DNA of 64,000 bases, taken from contig JAILRP010000026.1 of assembly GCA_024698075.1 (NCBI GenBank), positions 1-64,000 of the forward strand, read 5' to 3'. The translations under genes and the position numbers were made by a program. The notes beneath the pieces are model-generated. The model was given only the letters and a program-made list of their open reading frames with translations, was not told the origin of the DNA and made no database searches. This document shows positions 35,238 to 43,960 of this stretch, one piece after another; positions within the stretch are counted from its first letter, which is position 1; each line of letters begins with the position of its first letter. The DNA comes from Lachnospiraceae bacterium (GTDB lineage: Bacteria > Bacillota > Clostridia > Lachnospirales > Lachnospiraceae).

Positions 35238-36590
35238 ATGGCATTTGAAAGCCTTACCGATAAACTGCAGAATGTCTTCAAGAACCTTAGAGGAAAAGGA
35301 AGGCTGACGGAGCTCGACGTCAAGGCGGCGCTCCGGGAAGTAAAGATGGCCCTCCTTGAGGCAGACGTAAACTTCAAGGTTGTCAAGCAGTTCATAAAGA
35401 GCGTTGAGGCAAGAGCCGTCGGCAGTGATGTAATGAACGGCCTTAATCCCGGGCAGATGGTCATAAAGATCGTTAATGAGGAAATGACCGCCCTTATGGG
35501 TTCGGAGACGGCCGAGCTCGAGCTTCAGCCCGGTCAGGCCAAGACCGTGATCATGATGTGCGGCCTCCAGGGCTCCGGTAAGACGACAAGTGCGGCAAAG
35601 ATCGCCTTAAAGCTTTCAAAGAAAGGCAAGAAGAGCCTTCTTGTTGCCTGTGATATATACCGTCCGGCGGCGTATGAACAGCTGAAAGTCAATGCCGGAA
35701 AGGTTTCGGCCGATTTCTTTGGGATAGAGGGCGAAAAGGATCCCGTTAAGATCGTCCGTGCCGCAATGGATGCCGCAGTATCAAACGGCGACAATATCGT
35801 CATTATAGATACCGCCGGAAGGCTCCAGATAGACGAAGAGCTCATGGATGAGCTTCGCCGCATAAAGGAAGCGGTCACCGTACATCAGACGCTCCTTGTG
35901 GTCGATGCTATGACCGGACAGGAAGCCGTTAATGTTTCCGAGGCATTTAATGAAAAGATCGGCGTTGACGGCGTGATCTTATCGAAGATGGATGGCGATG
36001 CCAGGGGCGGTGCAGCACTTTCGGTAAAGGCTGTCACGGGAAGACCGATCCTGTTCGTAGGTATGGGCGAAAAGCTCGAAGATCTGGACCAGTTCTATCC
36101 GGACAGGATGGCATCAAGGATACTCGGCATGGGAGATGTCTTAAGCCTTATCGACAAGGCGGCCGAGCAGATCGATGCGGACAAGGAAAAAGAGATGTCC
36201 GCAAGGCTCAAAAAGGGCAAATTCGATTTTAACGATTACCTTGAGAGCATGAACCAGATGAAGAACATGGGCGGACTTGCTTCGGTAATGTCAATGCTTC
36301 CCGGCATGGGGTCGATGCTCCCGAAGGGTGCATCAATGGGAAACATTGCCGACCAGATTGATGATAAGAAGATGGCAAGGTCAGAAGCGATAGTGTTGTC
36401 CATGACAAAGGCAGAAAGGGCGGATCCGGACCTTCTGACACCTTCAAGAAAGCATAGGATCGCCAAAGGCGCGGGTGTTGACATAGCGGAGGTCAACAGA
36501 TTCGTCAAACAGTTTAGGGAAGCACAGAAGATGATGAAACAGCTTCCGGGCATGATGGGAAAACGTGGAAGATTCAGACTCCCGTTTTAA
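35238..36590 (+). CDS. ffh: signal recognition particle protein Ffh
   Basis: SRP GTPase that binds signal sequences on ribosomes and 4.5S-type RNA. The 450 residues have the N domain, the G domain (GLQGSGKTTSAAKIA near 108, DTAGRLQIDEELM, SKMDGDARGG) and a methionine-rich M domain (about 300-445, many Met in MNQMKNMGG and MLPGMGSMLP, and SRKHRIAKGAG). It follows ylxM by 21 nt and leads into rpsP. Confidence 0.97.
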   Translation: MAFESLTDKLQNVFKNLRGKGRLTELDVKAALREVKMALLEADVNFKVVKQFIKSVEARAVGSDVMNGLNPGQMVIKIVNEEMTALMGSETAELELQPGQAKTVIMMCGLQGSGKTTSAAKIALKLSKKGKKSLLVACDIYRPAAYEQLKVNAGKVSADFFGIEGEKDPVKIVRAAMDAAVSNGDNIVIIDTAGRLQIDEELMDELRRIKEAVTVHQTLLVVDAMTGQEAVNVSEAFNEKIGVDGVILSKMDGDARGGAALSVKAVTGRPILFVGMGEKLEDLDQFYPDRMASRILGMGDVLSLIDKAAEQIDADKEKEMSARLKKGKFDFNDYLESMNQMKNMGGLASVMSMLPGMGSMLPKGASMGNIADQIDDKKMARSEAIVLSMTKAERADPDLLTPSRKHRIAKGAGVDIAEVNRFVKQFREAQKMMKQLPGMMGKRGRFRLPF

Positions 36591-36633
36591 CTATAGATCC
36601 ATATAAAACATTTTATTACGGAGGAAATCAAAA

Positions 36634-36879
36634 ATGGCAGTAAAGATCAGACTCAGGAGAATGGGACAGAAGAAGGCTCCCTACTACAGGATCATCGTGG
36701 CAGATTCAAGAAGCCCTCGTGACGGAAGATGTATCGAGGAGATCGGAACATATGATCCCAATACGGACCCGAGCACATACAGGATCGATGAAGAGAAAGC
36801 CAAGAAGTGGCTCAGCGTCGGAGCACAGCCCACTGAGGTAGTCGGAAAGCTCTTTAAGCTTGCCGGTATCGAGAAATAA
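36634..36879 (+). CDS. rpsP: 30S ribosomal protein S16
   Basis: The 81-residue protein begins [32 protein letters not shown], the family signature. RBS GGAGG is well placed. It heads the conserved S16-KhpA-RimM-TrmD-L19 group. Confidence 0.97.
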   Translation: MAVKIRLRRMGQKKAPYYRIIVADSRSPRDGRCIEEIGTYDPNTDPSTYRIDEEKAKKWLSVGAQPTEVVGKLFKLAGIEK

Positions 36880-36906
36880 TCCACCAAAACAAAACGGAGG
36901 AATACT

Positions 36907-37137
36907 ATGAAAGAACTCGTGGAGGTCATCGCAAAGGCTCTGGTCGATAATCCGGACCAGGTTGCGGTAACCGAAAAAGAAGATTCCAGATCCATAGTAA
37001 TAGAACTTAAAGTTGCTTCTTCGGACATGGGAAAAGTCATCGGCAAGCAGGGAAGGATCGCAAAGGCGATCCGCGGAGTCGTCAAGGCGGCATCTGCCGA
37101 TCTGCCCAAGAAGGTAATGGTTGATATAGTTCAGTGA
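36907..37137 (+). CDS. khpA: KH-domain RNA-binding protein KhpA
   Basis: The 76-residue protein is one type II KH domain with the GxxG loop in GKVIGKQGRIAKAIR. KhpA, usually with KhpB, binds RNA and influences cell division and length in Firmicutes. It lies in its usual place between rpsP and rimM. Confidence 0.94.
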   Translation: MKELVEVIAKALVDNPDQVAVTEKEDSRSIVIELKVASSDMGKVIGKQGRIAKAIRGVVKAASADLPKKVMVDIVQ

Positions 37138-37147
37138 TCGGAATGCG

Positions 37148-37176
37148 TTAAGGAGGGATGGTTGATCCCTCCTTAA
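37148..37176 (+). promoter_or_regulatory. perfect hairpin enclosing a Shine-Dalgarno sequence before rimM
   Basis: TTAAGGAGGGAT (37148-37159) pairs perfectly with ATCCCTCCTTAA (37165-37176) around a 5-nt loop. No T run follows, so it is not a terminator. The left arm is a near-perfect anti-16S sequence. It may damp ribosome binding upstream of rimM or stabilise or process the mRNA. Confidence 0.65.
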
Positions 37177-37183
37177 ACGGTTT

Positions 37184-37708
37184 ATGGGGTATAACGTTTT
37201 GGAAGATCTGCTTCAGATAGGAGTCATCACGAAAACACACGGTGTGCACGGCGAAGTCCGCGTCTTTCCGATGACGGATGACATCAGGAGATTTAAAAAG
37301 CTGAAGAAAACGCTTGTTGAGACTAAGGACGGATATGATACGCTTGAGTGCGTATCGGCCAAGTTTTTCAAGCAGTTTGCCATACTCGCATTTAAGGACC
37401 ATGGCAGTATCGAATCAATAGAAAAATACTGCGGACACGGGATATTCGTGACACGTGCGGATGCAGTGAAACCGGGAAAGGATGAATACTTCATTGCCGA
37501 TCTTATAGGCCTTAAGGTCAAAGATGAGGATGCCGGACTTGCCGGTGAGATTACGGATGTGATCCAGACAGGTGCAAATGATGTGTATTCCATAGAACTT
37601 GATGACGGCAGGCAGCTACTGCTTCCTGCTATAAAGGAATGCGTGCTTGATGTGGATATTAAAGGCGGGATGATTAGGATACATGTCCTCGACGGTCTGC
37701 TGGACTGA
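37184..37708 (+). CDS. rimM: 16S rRNA processing protein RimM
   Basis: Assists 30S head assembly through ribosomal protein S19. The 174 residues have the RimM beta-barrel N-terminus (LLQIGVITKTHGVHGEVRVFP) and the PRC-barrel C-terminal domain (YFIADLIGLKVKDEDAG ... ELDDGRQLLLPAIKECVLDVD). The start is uncertain: ATG at 37184, or TTG at 37199 (LEDLLQIG), which sits closer to the usual family N-terminus and has GGGGT upstream. A strong hairpin precedes both. Confidence 0.92.
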   Translation: MGYNVLEDLLQIGVITKTHGVHGEVRVFPMTDDIRRFKKLKKTLVETKDGYDTLECVSAKFFKQFAILAFKDHGSIESIEKYCGHGIFVTRADAVKPGKDEYFIADLIGLKVKDEDAGLAGEITDVIQTGANDVYSIELDDGRQLLLPAIKECVLDVDIKGGMIRIHVLDGLLD

Positions 37709-37798
37709 GCTTCGTATGTGATCCCTGTCCCTTATCATTGCGCCTGATCTGCCTGCGGCATCTTTGTGGCACATATTGCAATTGAAAGAGGAACATAT

Positions 37799-38563
37799 AT
37801 GGATTTTCATATCATGACCCTGTTTCCCGATATGGTAATGTCTGCACTTTCCGAGAGCATTATAGGAAGGGCGGCTGAGAAAGGCCTTGTTTCGGTTGAA
37901 GCGGTCAATATACGCGATTTTGCGCATAACAAACATAACAAAGTCGATGATTACACTTATGGCGGAGGAGCCGGGATGCTGATGCAGGCTGAGCCGGTGT
38001 ACCTGTGCTATGAAGATATCATAAAGAGGATACGTGAAAAAAAGGGAGGATCCGGGGAAGATAACAGGGTCAGGGTTGTATATATGACTCCGCAGGGCGG
38101 CGTATTTGACCAGAAGATGGCCGAAGAGTTTTCGAAAGAAGAGGATATTGTGATCCTTTGCGGCCATTATGAGGGGATAGATGAGCGCGTACTTGACGAG
38201 ATCGTGACAGACCACGTTTCCGTCGGGGATTATGTCCTGACTGGTGGTGAGATCCCGGCGATGATAATCGTGGATGCGGTGTCGCGTCTTCTGCCCGGGG
38301 TACTTTCAAACGAAGAATCCGGAATCACGGAATCTTTCGGAGACGGTCTTTTAGAGTATCCGCAGTATTCACGGCCCGAAGAGTGGCATTGCGTGAAGGT
38401 GCCGCCGGTCCTGATATCCGGAGACCACGAAAAGGTGGCTGCATGGCGTCATGAACAGTCGCTTCTGCGCACGATGGAACGCCGATTTGACCTGTTCAGG
38501 AAATACGTCAGAAGCCATCCGGATGAATTTGCCCCGAAAAAGAAGCGCCGGAAAAGAAAATAA
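37799..38563 (+). CDS. trmD: tRNA (guanine-37-N1)-methyltransferase TrmD
   Basis: SPOUT methyltransferase that modifies G37 next to the anticodon to prevent frameshifting. The frame is open from 37766, but the family N-terminus MDFHIMTLFPDMV begins at 37799, behind GAAAGAGGAA, giving 254 residues. Knot motifs CGHYEGIDERVLD, SVGDYVLTGGEIPAM and LLEYPQYSRPEEW are present. The last residues are a basic tail (KKKRRKRK). Confidence 0.96.
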   Translation: MDFHIMTLFPDMVMSALSESIIGRAAEKGLVSVEAVNIRDFAHNKHNKVDDYTYGGGAGMLMQAEPVYLCYEDIIKRIREKKGGSGEDNRVRVVYMTPQGGVFDQKMAEEFSKEEDIVILCGHYEGIDERVLDEIVTDHVSVGDYVLTGGEIPAMIIVDAVSRLLPGVLSNEESGITESFGDGLLEYPQYSRPEEWHCVKVPPVLISGDHEKVAAWRHEQSLLRTMERRFDLFRKYVRSHPDEFAPKKKRRKRK

Positions 38564-38587
38564 CAGGCCGGACTTGCAAATAATCCC

Positions 38588-38689
38588 TTGCATTTGCGCG
38601 GTCTGTATGTTACCATATCATAGTTGTTATTAAAGACGGTCCTCTGCCTATTATAGTTAAGAACGTCCGGATCATTAGGAGGAATCAAT
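38588..38689 (+). promoter_or_regulatory. leader region of rplS with possible promoter
   Basis: The 126 nt between trmD and rplS hold TTGCAT (38588) with TACCAT (38611), or TTGCGC (38594) with TATCAT (38616), either of which could start transcription. Some short dyads are present. An autogenous L19 leader is known in Firmicutes but I cannot confirm one here. Confidence 0.35.
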
Positions 38690-39037
38690 ATGAATGACAT
38701 TATCAGAGAGATCGAAGCCGAGCAGCTGAAAGATTCGGTTCCCGAGTTTGCCGTAGGAGATACCGTCAAGGTATACGGCAAGATCAAAGAGGGTAACCGC
38801 GAGAGGATACAGGTCTTTGAAGGAACGGTCATCAAGCGCCAGGGCGGATCCAACCGTGAGACTTTTACGGTCCGCAAGAATTCAAACGGAGTAGGCGTTG
38901 AGAAGACATGGCCCCTTCACTCACCTAATGTTGAGAAGATCGAAGTTGTAAGACGCGGTAAAGTCCGCAGGGCTAAGCTCTTCTACCTGAGACAGCGTTC
39001 CGGTAAGAGTGCTAAGGTCAAAGAACTTATTCGCTGA
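38690..39037 (+). CDS. rplS: 50S ribosomal protein L19
   Basis: The 115 residues show the L19 signatures [20 protein letters not shown] and [41 protein letters not shown] hairpin terminator follows. Confidence 0.97.
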   Translation: MNDIIREIEAEQLKDSVPEFAVGDTVKVYGKIKEGNRERIQVFEGTVIKRQGGSNRETFTVRKNSNGVGVEKTWPLHSPNVEKIEVVRRGKVRRAKLFYLRQRSGKSAKVKELIR

Positions 39038-39042
39038 TATGA

Positions 39043-39074
39043 AAAGCACTTGCATTGCAAGTGCTTTCATTTTA
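39043..39074 (+). terminator. terminator after rplS
   Basis: An 11-bp stem AAAGCACTTGC / GCAAGTGCTTT (39043-39053, 39057-39067) with a 3-nt loop, followed by CATTTTA. The T tract is short, so read-through into lepB is likely. Confidence 0.7.
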
Positions 39075-39091
39075 CTTAAGGGGTATCGGAT

Positions 39092-39694
39092 TTGGCATTT
39101 GGAAGACCTAAAAGGGCCGGAGGGCCATCACTTTCATACATTAATCATGAGAGAAAGTTCAATATAGGAATTTTGTATCAGATACTGCAGTGGGTATTTC
39201 TGATCTTCATTGCGGTTTTTCTCGGTGTTGCATTGGTATCGGCGTTCGGCATAAGAACGGGTGTTGTCGGTGAATCAATGGAGCCTTCGCTTTCGGGAGG
39301 CCAGGAGGTCCTGATAAACAGGATCGCATATCAGTTTTCCGCCCCGAAGCCGGGCGATGTCATCGTATTCCGCCCTAACGGCAATGAGAATGCCCATCTG
39401 TCCGTAAAGCGTGTCGTTGCGGTACCCGGTGATACCGTGCAGATAATACAGGGCAAGGTGGTGATAAACGGTGCCATATATACGGGAGATAAGGCGGAGG
39501 ACACAAGGGACCCCGGAGTTGCTGCTTCCCCTATAGTCCTCGGTGCTGATGAGTATTTTGTCCTGGGGGACAACAGGAACAATTCCGAAGATTCTAGAAG
39601 CGCCAATATCGGAAACATAAGCAGGGGCATGATAGAGGGCAAGGCATGGTACAGGCTTAAGTTCCGCAACAGGCAGTCAGGGAGGATAAACTGA
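39092..39694 (+). CDS. lepB: signal peptidase I (first copy)
   Basis: Cleaves Sec signal peptides at the outer face of the membrane. The 200 residues have one N-terminal membrane segment (about 33-53), the catalytic serine in VVGESMEPSL and the catalytic lysine in SVKRVVAVPGDTV, with GDNRNNSEDSR as box E. The start is TTG at 39092 behind AAGGGG. Its TGATG overlap couples it to rbgA; a second signal peptidase lies on the other side of rbgA. Confidence 0.93.
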   Translation: MAFGRPKRAGGPSLSYINHERKFNIGILYQILQWVFLIFIAVFLGVALVSAFGIRTGVVGESMEPSLSGGQEVLINRIAYQFSAPKPGDVIVFRPNGNENAHLSVKRVVAVPGDTVQIIQGKVVINGAIYTGDKAEDTRDPGVAASPIVLGADEYFVLGDNRNNSEDSRSANIGNISRGMIEGKAWYRLKFRNRQSGRIN

Positions 39695-40533
39695 TGAACG
39701 TCCAGTGGTATCCCGGACATATGACAAAAGCAAAGAGGATGATGCAGTCTGACATTAAGCTCATCGACCTTGTCATTGAGCTCCTTGATGCAAGGGCACC
39801 GCTGTCTTCGCAGAATCCAGATATAGATGAGCTCGCAAAGGGAAAGGCACGTCTCGTGCTCCTTAATAAGTCCGATCTTGCCGATCCCGGGGCGAATGAT
39901 GCCTGGCTCGGTTATTTTAAGGAGAAGAATATGCCCGCCCTCCTGCTTGATTCAAGGAACAGAGGAGGATTTGAGCCGATCAGGGGCATGATAGCCGAGA
40001 TATTCCGTGAAAAGACAGAGAGGGACAGGAAGCGCGGCATCATCAACAGGCCGGTGCGCGCCATGATCGTGGGAATTCCGAATGTCGGCAAGTCGACCTT
40101 CATCAATTCGCTGAGCAGAAGGGCGAGCACCAAGACCGGAAACAAGCCGGGTGTGACAAAGGGCAAGCAGTGGATAAAGCTTGACAGAAGCATTGAACTT
40201 CTCGATACTCCCGGCATACTGTGGCCTAAGTTTGAAAACCGGGATACCGGCATAAACCTGGCGATCATCGGGTCTGTAAGCGATGAGATCGTTGACGGTG
40301 CCGAGCTTGCGCTCAAGCTCATTGAAAAGCTGAAAGCCGCCTATCCGCAGACAATATCCATGAGATTTGAGATCGATGAGGATGATGATGCCCTGCATAT
40401 ACTCGATGGCATAGCGCTTAAACGCGGATGCCTGAAAAAGGGAGGCGCACCGGACTATGACAAGGCGGCAAAATGCCTTATCGATGAATACCGGTCGGGA
40501 CGGTTAGGGCGCATATCACTTGAAAGACCATAG
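39694..40533 (+). CDS. rbgA: ribosome biogenesis GTPase RbgA
   Basis: Circularly permuted GTPase needed for late 50S assembly. In the 279 residues the G4 motif LNKSDL (about 52-57) precedes G1 GIPNVGKSTF and G3 DTPG, as in the YlqF/RbgA family, and the C-terminal ANTAR-like domain is present. It begins inside the lepB stop codon. Confidence 0.95.
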   Translation: MNVQWYPGHMTKAKRMMQSDIKLIDLVIELLDARAPLSSQNPDIDELAKGKARLVLLNKSDLADPGANDAWLGYFKEKNMPALLLDSRNRGGFEPIRGMIAEIFREKTERDRKRGIINRPVRAMIVGIPNVGKSTFINSLSRRASTKTGNKPGVTKGKQWIKLDRSIELLDTPGILWPKFENRDTGINLAIIGSVSDEIVDGAELALKLIEKLKAAYPQTISMRFEIDEDDDALHILDGIALKRGCLKKGGAPDYDKAAKCLIDEYRSGRLGRISLERP

Positions 40534-40548
40534 GGGGATCGGGATTAT

Positions 40549-41094
40549 ATGGGCAGGAGAAGAAAAAGAAGATCCGGTATAGCAGGGGTTCTTTTGGAAA
40601 CGGGACTTTTCATTCTGGCGGTCCTTGTGCTCGCATTTCTTTTATCCCGGTACGTTGTCGAACGTGTCGAGGTTCATAACCATTCGATGGAACATACGCT
40701 TGAGAACAATGACAGTGTTCTGATCGACAAGATCTCATATCGGTTCCGTGATCCCAAAAGATTTGATATAATCGTATTCAGACAGAGCGGAACGGGAGAG
40801 GAGCTCGTAAAGCGTGTCATAGGGCTTCCCGGAGAAACGGTTCAGATCACCGACGGGGTCATATATATAGACGGTGAGGACATTTCCGACACCGAGGGCT
40901 TGGATGCACCGGAATATGCCGGTCTTGCCGCATCACCTGTAAAGCTGTCTTCCGGGGAATATTTTGTACTCGGCGACAACAGAAAAGAAAGCATCGACTC
41001 TCGCTATGAGGAAGTCGGAACCGTTGCTTCCACAAGAATAACAGGCAGAGTTTTTATAAGGCTGCTTCCTGTTGCAAGAATGAAGCTTTTCTGA
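40549..41094 (+). CDS. lepB: signal peptidase I (second copy)
   Basis: The 181-residue paralogue of the 39092 gene has a membrane anchor (about 16-37), the catalytic serine in NHSMEHTL, the lysine in LVKRVIGLPGETV and box E GDNRKESIDSR. The start ATG follows GGGGGATCGGG. It differs from the first copy in the substrate-pocket region, so the two may divide substrates. Two NrdR-like boxes lie just after it. Confidence 0.92.
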   Translation: MGRRRKRRSGIAGVLLETGLFILAVLVLAFLLSRYVVERVEVHNHSMEHTLENNDSVLIDKISYRFRDPKRFDIIVFRQSGTGEELVKRVIGLPGETVQITDGVIYIDGEDISDTEGLDAPEYAGLAASPVKLSSGEYFVLGDNRKESIDSRYEEVGTVASTRITGRVFIRLLPVARMKLF

Positions 41095-41100
41095 GAAAAA

Positions 41101-41147
41101 CCACAATATATAGCGTTATTATATGAAAAAATAACAATATATATGAA
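41101..41147 (+). promoter_or_regulatory. two NrdR-like boxes 31 bp apart before rnhB
   Basis: CAATATATAG (41104-41113), flanked by CCA and CGT, fits the core CWATATATWG of the 16-bp NrdR box. CAATATATAT (41135-41144) fits at 9 of 10. Their starts are 31 bp apart, about three helical turns, the spacing of tandem NrdR sites. A possible -10, TATTAT (41117-41122), lies between them. No proof of binding can be had from the sequence alone. Confidence 0.5.
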
Positions 41148-41163
41148 ACGGGTATTATTCCAA

Positions 41164-41922
41164 ATGGCACAGAGCATAGGCGACATCAAAACACAATTTA
41201 ATAATCTGCCGGAAGGCGAATTTACGCGGTTTATAGAAGAACACTCGGGAGATGAAAGAAGCGGCGTTATCCAATTGGTACGTAAAGCACAAAAGGCATA
41301 TGACCGCTATCAGGCAGAACTCGAAAGAACGGAGCGCATGTTATCTTTTGAAAAAGAGTACGCTTGTTATTCGGCGATCTGCGGGATCGATGAGGTCGGA
41401 AGGGGACCTCTTGCCGGACCTGTGGTAGCAGGTGCTGTCATACTGAAAAAAGATGAGAGGATACTGTATCTCAACGATTCAAAACAGCTGTCATCGGCAA
41501 AGCGCGACGAACTGTATGATGTCATATATGAGAAAGCCGCTGCGGTATCTGTCGCATCGGTAAGTCACGAGCGGATCGACGAGATCAATATACTGCAGGC
41601 CACATACGAAGCCATGCGTCTTGCCATTATGAATCTTAAAATAAAACCCGATATATTATTAAACGATGCAGTTACTATCCCGGACGTGGACATTAAGCAG
41701 GTCCCTATCATCAAGGGCGATGCAAAGAGCTGCTCGATAGCGGCCGCGAGCATTGTCGCGAAGGTAACGAGGGACCGTTTCATGGAAGAGATGGACAGTA
41801 AGTATCCGGGTTATAATTTCGCATCAAACAAGGGATACGGATCCGCAGAGCATATAAATGCCATCAGGACACTGGGGCCGTGCCCTATTCACAGACGGAC
41901 GTTCATCGGCAATTTTATCTGA
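41164..41922 (+). CDS. rnhB: ribonuclease HII
   Basis: Removes ribonucleotides and RNA from RNA-DNA hybrids. The catalytic acidic residues lie in GIDEVGRGPLAGPV, LNDSKQLS and LLNDAV, with GDAKSCSIAAASIVAKVTRD further on. The N-terminal ~70 residues are a helical extension found in clostridial RNase HII. The frame opens at 41143, but that ATG overlaps the second NrdR-like box and lacks a ribosome binding site; 41164 (MAQSIGDIKTQF) fits better, giving 252 residues. Neither start has a strong Shine-Dalgarno sequence. Confidence 0.92.
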   Translation: MAQSIGDIKTQFNNLPEGEFTRFIEEHSGDERSGVIQLVRKAQKAYDRYQAELERTERMLSFEKEYACYSAICGIDEVGRGPLAGPVVAGAVILKKDERILYLNDSKQLSSAKRDELYDVIYEKAAAVSVASVSHERIDEINILQATYEAMRLAIMNLKIKPDILLNDAVTIPDVDIKQVPIIKGDAKSCSIAAASIVAKVTRDRFMEEMDSKYPGYNFASNKGYGSAEHINAIRTLGPCPIHRRTFIGNFI

Positions 41923-41964
41923 GGATGGCATCTGCCCATGCAGATGGCTCCGGGAGACGGGACT

Positions 41965-43959
41965 ATGCCTATCTATATTGACACAAGCTATTCTAACAGC
42001 GAACGCGCCAGAGCATACTCAGCAGGTACGGATACGGCCAGGGAGAGCACTTCGGCCAGGGTGGCGGATGGATCCGGACCGATCACGGGCAGCACCGTAT
42101 CGGGCGAGATCATCGAAAAGGAAGGCGACCAGGTAAGGATACGTCTTGACAATGACCAGACCATCCAGGCAAAGCTTACCGGCAGTGCCGATATTGAAGT
42201 CGGCATGAGGCTGACTTTTGAAGTCTCCAAAAACAGTGAGAACCAGACGGCACTACGGCCCCTGTTTGCCAATCTTGCAAACACCGGTGCGGCGATGTCT
42301 GCCCTTAAGGCCGCGGGACTGCCGGTAAATTCCACGACTCTTGCGATGACCGACAGAATGATGACAGAGAGCATGCCCGTCAACAGGAATGCCCTTTCCG
42401 AAATGTTCAGAAGCGTTTCGGCTAATTCCGATATTTCCCCTGAATCGATAGTGCAGATGACAAAGCTTGGCATGCCGATAACCCATGAGAACGCTGTACA
42501 GTTTGACAACTACAGGAGCTTTGAACATCAGATAACGGCAGATCTTGCGAATGTTTCGGAAGGTATCGCCAATCTTCTGAAAGAGGCCGTCTCCTCGGCC
42601 GGAGAATCCGTTCCCGGAAGTACCGGACAGTTCTCGCAGCTTACCCCGCAGGAGGTTATAAGCGAGGTCCTCGATCTTATAGATACCGAAAATCTCGACA
42701 CGATAATGCCTGATAATGCTCTGCGGCCTGCCACAGAACCGGTCGCCGGGGAAGAGGCACCGGTGACCGCGGGCGGAGAAAATGCCGCGGCAGCTGAAAC
42801 TGTTCTGAGTCCTGCAGACGGAACTGTCATACAGGATGCAGCCGGAGCAGGCACCGTTCCAACGATCCTGACGGAAGGAACCGAAGCATTGCCGCCGGAA
42901 GGTTCTGCCGCGGATCTCATAAATGCAAACATTTCCCTGTCGGCGGAAGAACAGACGGTCCTTTCGAATGAGGTCAGGGATCTGATGATCCTTGCCGGAC
43001 AGCAGTCCGACATACATGAACCTCTCGATCCTTCTGAAGTCATGAAGGCGGTTAAAGAGCTTGTCAGGGATTACCCGCTTGATGATATAAAAGTTATAGA
43101 GACGCAGCTTGCGGCCTATTCCGAGGAAGGCTCCGAGGCGGCCGATGAAGGCAATCTTTTAAATTCAGCCATGAATGATGTCGCCGCATTAAAGGGAGGC
43201 GCAAGGGGCACGGCATCGGAAGTGCCTGCCGCCGAAACCATAAAAGCAGAGGCGTCTGCGGAACTCAATGCGCTGGGGCAGAAGCTCAGAGTGACACAGA
43301 AGCTTGATTCACTTCTTAAGTCTGAGGGCTTTTCAAAGCTCGTTAAGGATTCTTTAAAGGCCCAGATGTCAATAAAGCCTTCAGATGTATCGGCGGAGAA
43401 GATAGATGAGCTTTATGAGAGGATACAGAGGACTGCGACCAAGACCGCGGCGCTTATGGAGACGATAGGAAGGGATGATTCGGCGGCCGCAAGGTCTGCA
43501 GGCGCCATAAATGACAACGTGAGCTTCATGAACCAGCTGAACGAACTGGTAAGCTATGTCCAGATCCCGCTCAAAATGGCGGGAGAGGATGCAAATGGCG
43601 AACTGTACGTTTATACGAAAAAGAAGAACCTCTCCGAGTCTGACGGAAACTTCACCGCACTCCTCCATCTTGACATGGAGCACCTCGGACCGATGGATGT
43701 ATATGTCAGCATGCGTGACTATACGAAGGTGAGCACGAACTTCTATCTGGAGACGGAGGAACTGCTTGATTTTATCGCCTCCCATATCGATGAGCTGACA
43801 AAGAGGCTTGAGGATAAGGGATATAATACGAGCACGAAGGTGACACAGAAAATGCCGGGTGAGCCCATAACTCCGATCACCGATGAATTCACGAAGGATG
43901 AGGCTAATCCCCGGGCACCTGTCATGGTATCCAAGATGAGATTTGACGTAAGGGCATAA
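41965..43959 (+). CDS. FliK-like flagellar hook-length control protein
   Basis: The frame opens at 41938; the ATG at 41965 has GGGAG eight bases upstream, giving 664 residues. The N-terminal part has a small beta domain (GEIIEKEGDQVRIRLDNDQTIQAKL), the middle is Ala/Glu/Pro-rich and partly disordered, and the C-terminal ~130 residues (GNFTALLHLDMEHLGPMDVYVSMRD) match the Flg_hook domain of FliK, where a short strand-helix unit interacts with FlhB. The FlhB-like gene directly downstream supports this. Rest of the flagellar genes are elsewhere. The long polar linker fits a molecular-ruler role. Confidence 0.8.
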   Translation: MPIYIDTSYSNSERARAYSAGTDTARESTSARVADGSGPITGSTVSGEIIEKEGDQVRIRLDNDQTIQAKLTGSADIEVGMRLTFEVSKNSENQTALRPLFANLANTGAAMSALKAAGLPVNSTTLAMTDRMMTESMPVNRNALSEMFRSVSANSDISPESIVQMTKLGMPITHENAVQFDNYRSFEHQITADLANVSEGIANLLKEAVSSAGESVPGSTGQFSQLTPQEVISEVLDLIDTENLDTIMPDNALRPATEPVAGEEAPVTAGGENAAAAETVLSPADGTVIQDAAGAGTVPTILTEGTEALPPEGSAADLINANISLSAEEQTVLSNEVRDLMILAGQQSDIHEPLDPSEVMKAVKELVRDYPLDDIKVIETQLAAYSEEGSEAADEGNLLNSAMNDVAALKGGARGTASEVPAAETIKAEASAELNALGQKLRVTQKLDSLLKSEGFSKLVKDSLKAQMSIKPSDVSAEKIDELYERIQRTATKTAALMETIGRDDSAAARSAGAINDNVSFMNQLNELVSYVQIPLKMAGEDANGELYVYTKKKNLSESDGNFTALLHLDMEHLGPMDVYVSMRDYTKVSTNFYLETEELLDFIASHIDELTKRLEDKGYNTSTKVTQKMPGEPITPITDEFTKDEANPRAPVMVSKMRFDVRA

Positions 43960-43960
43960 G

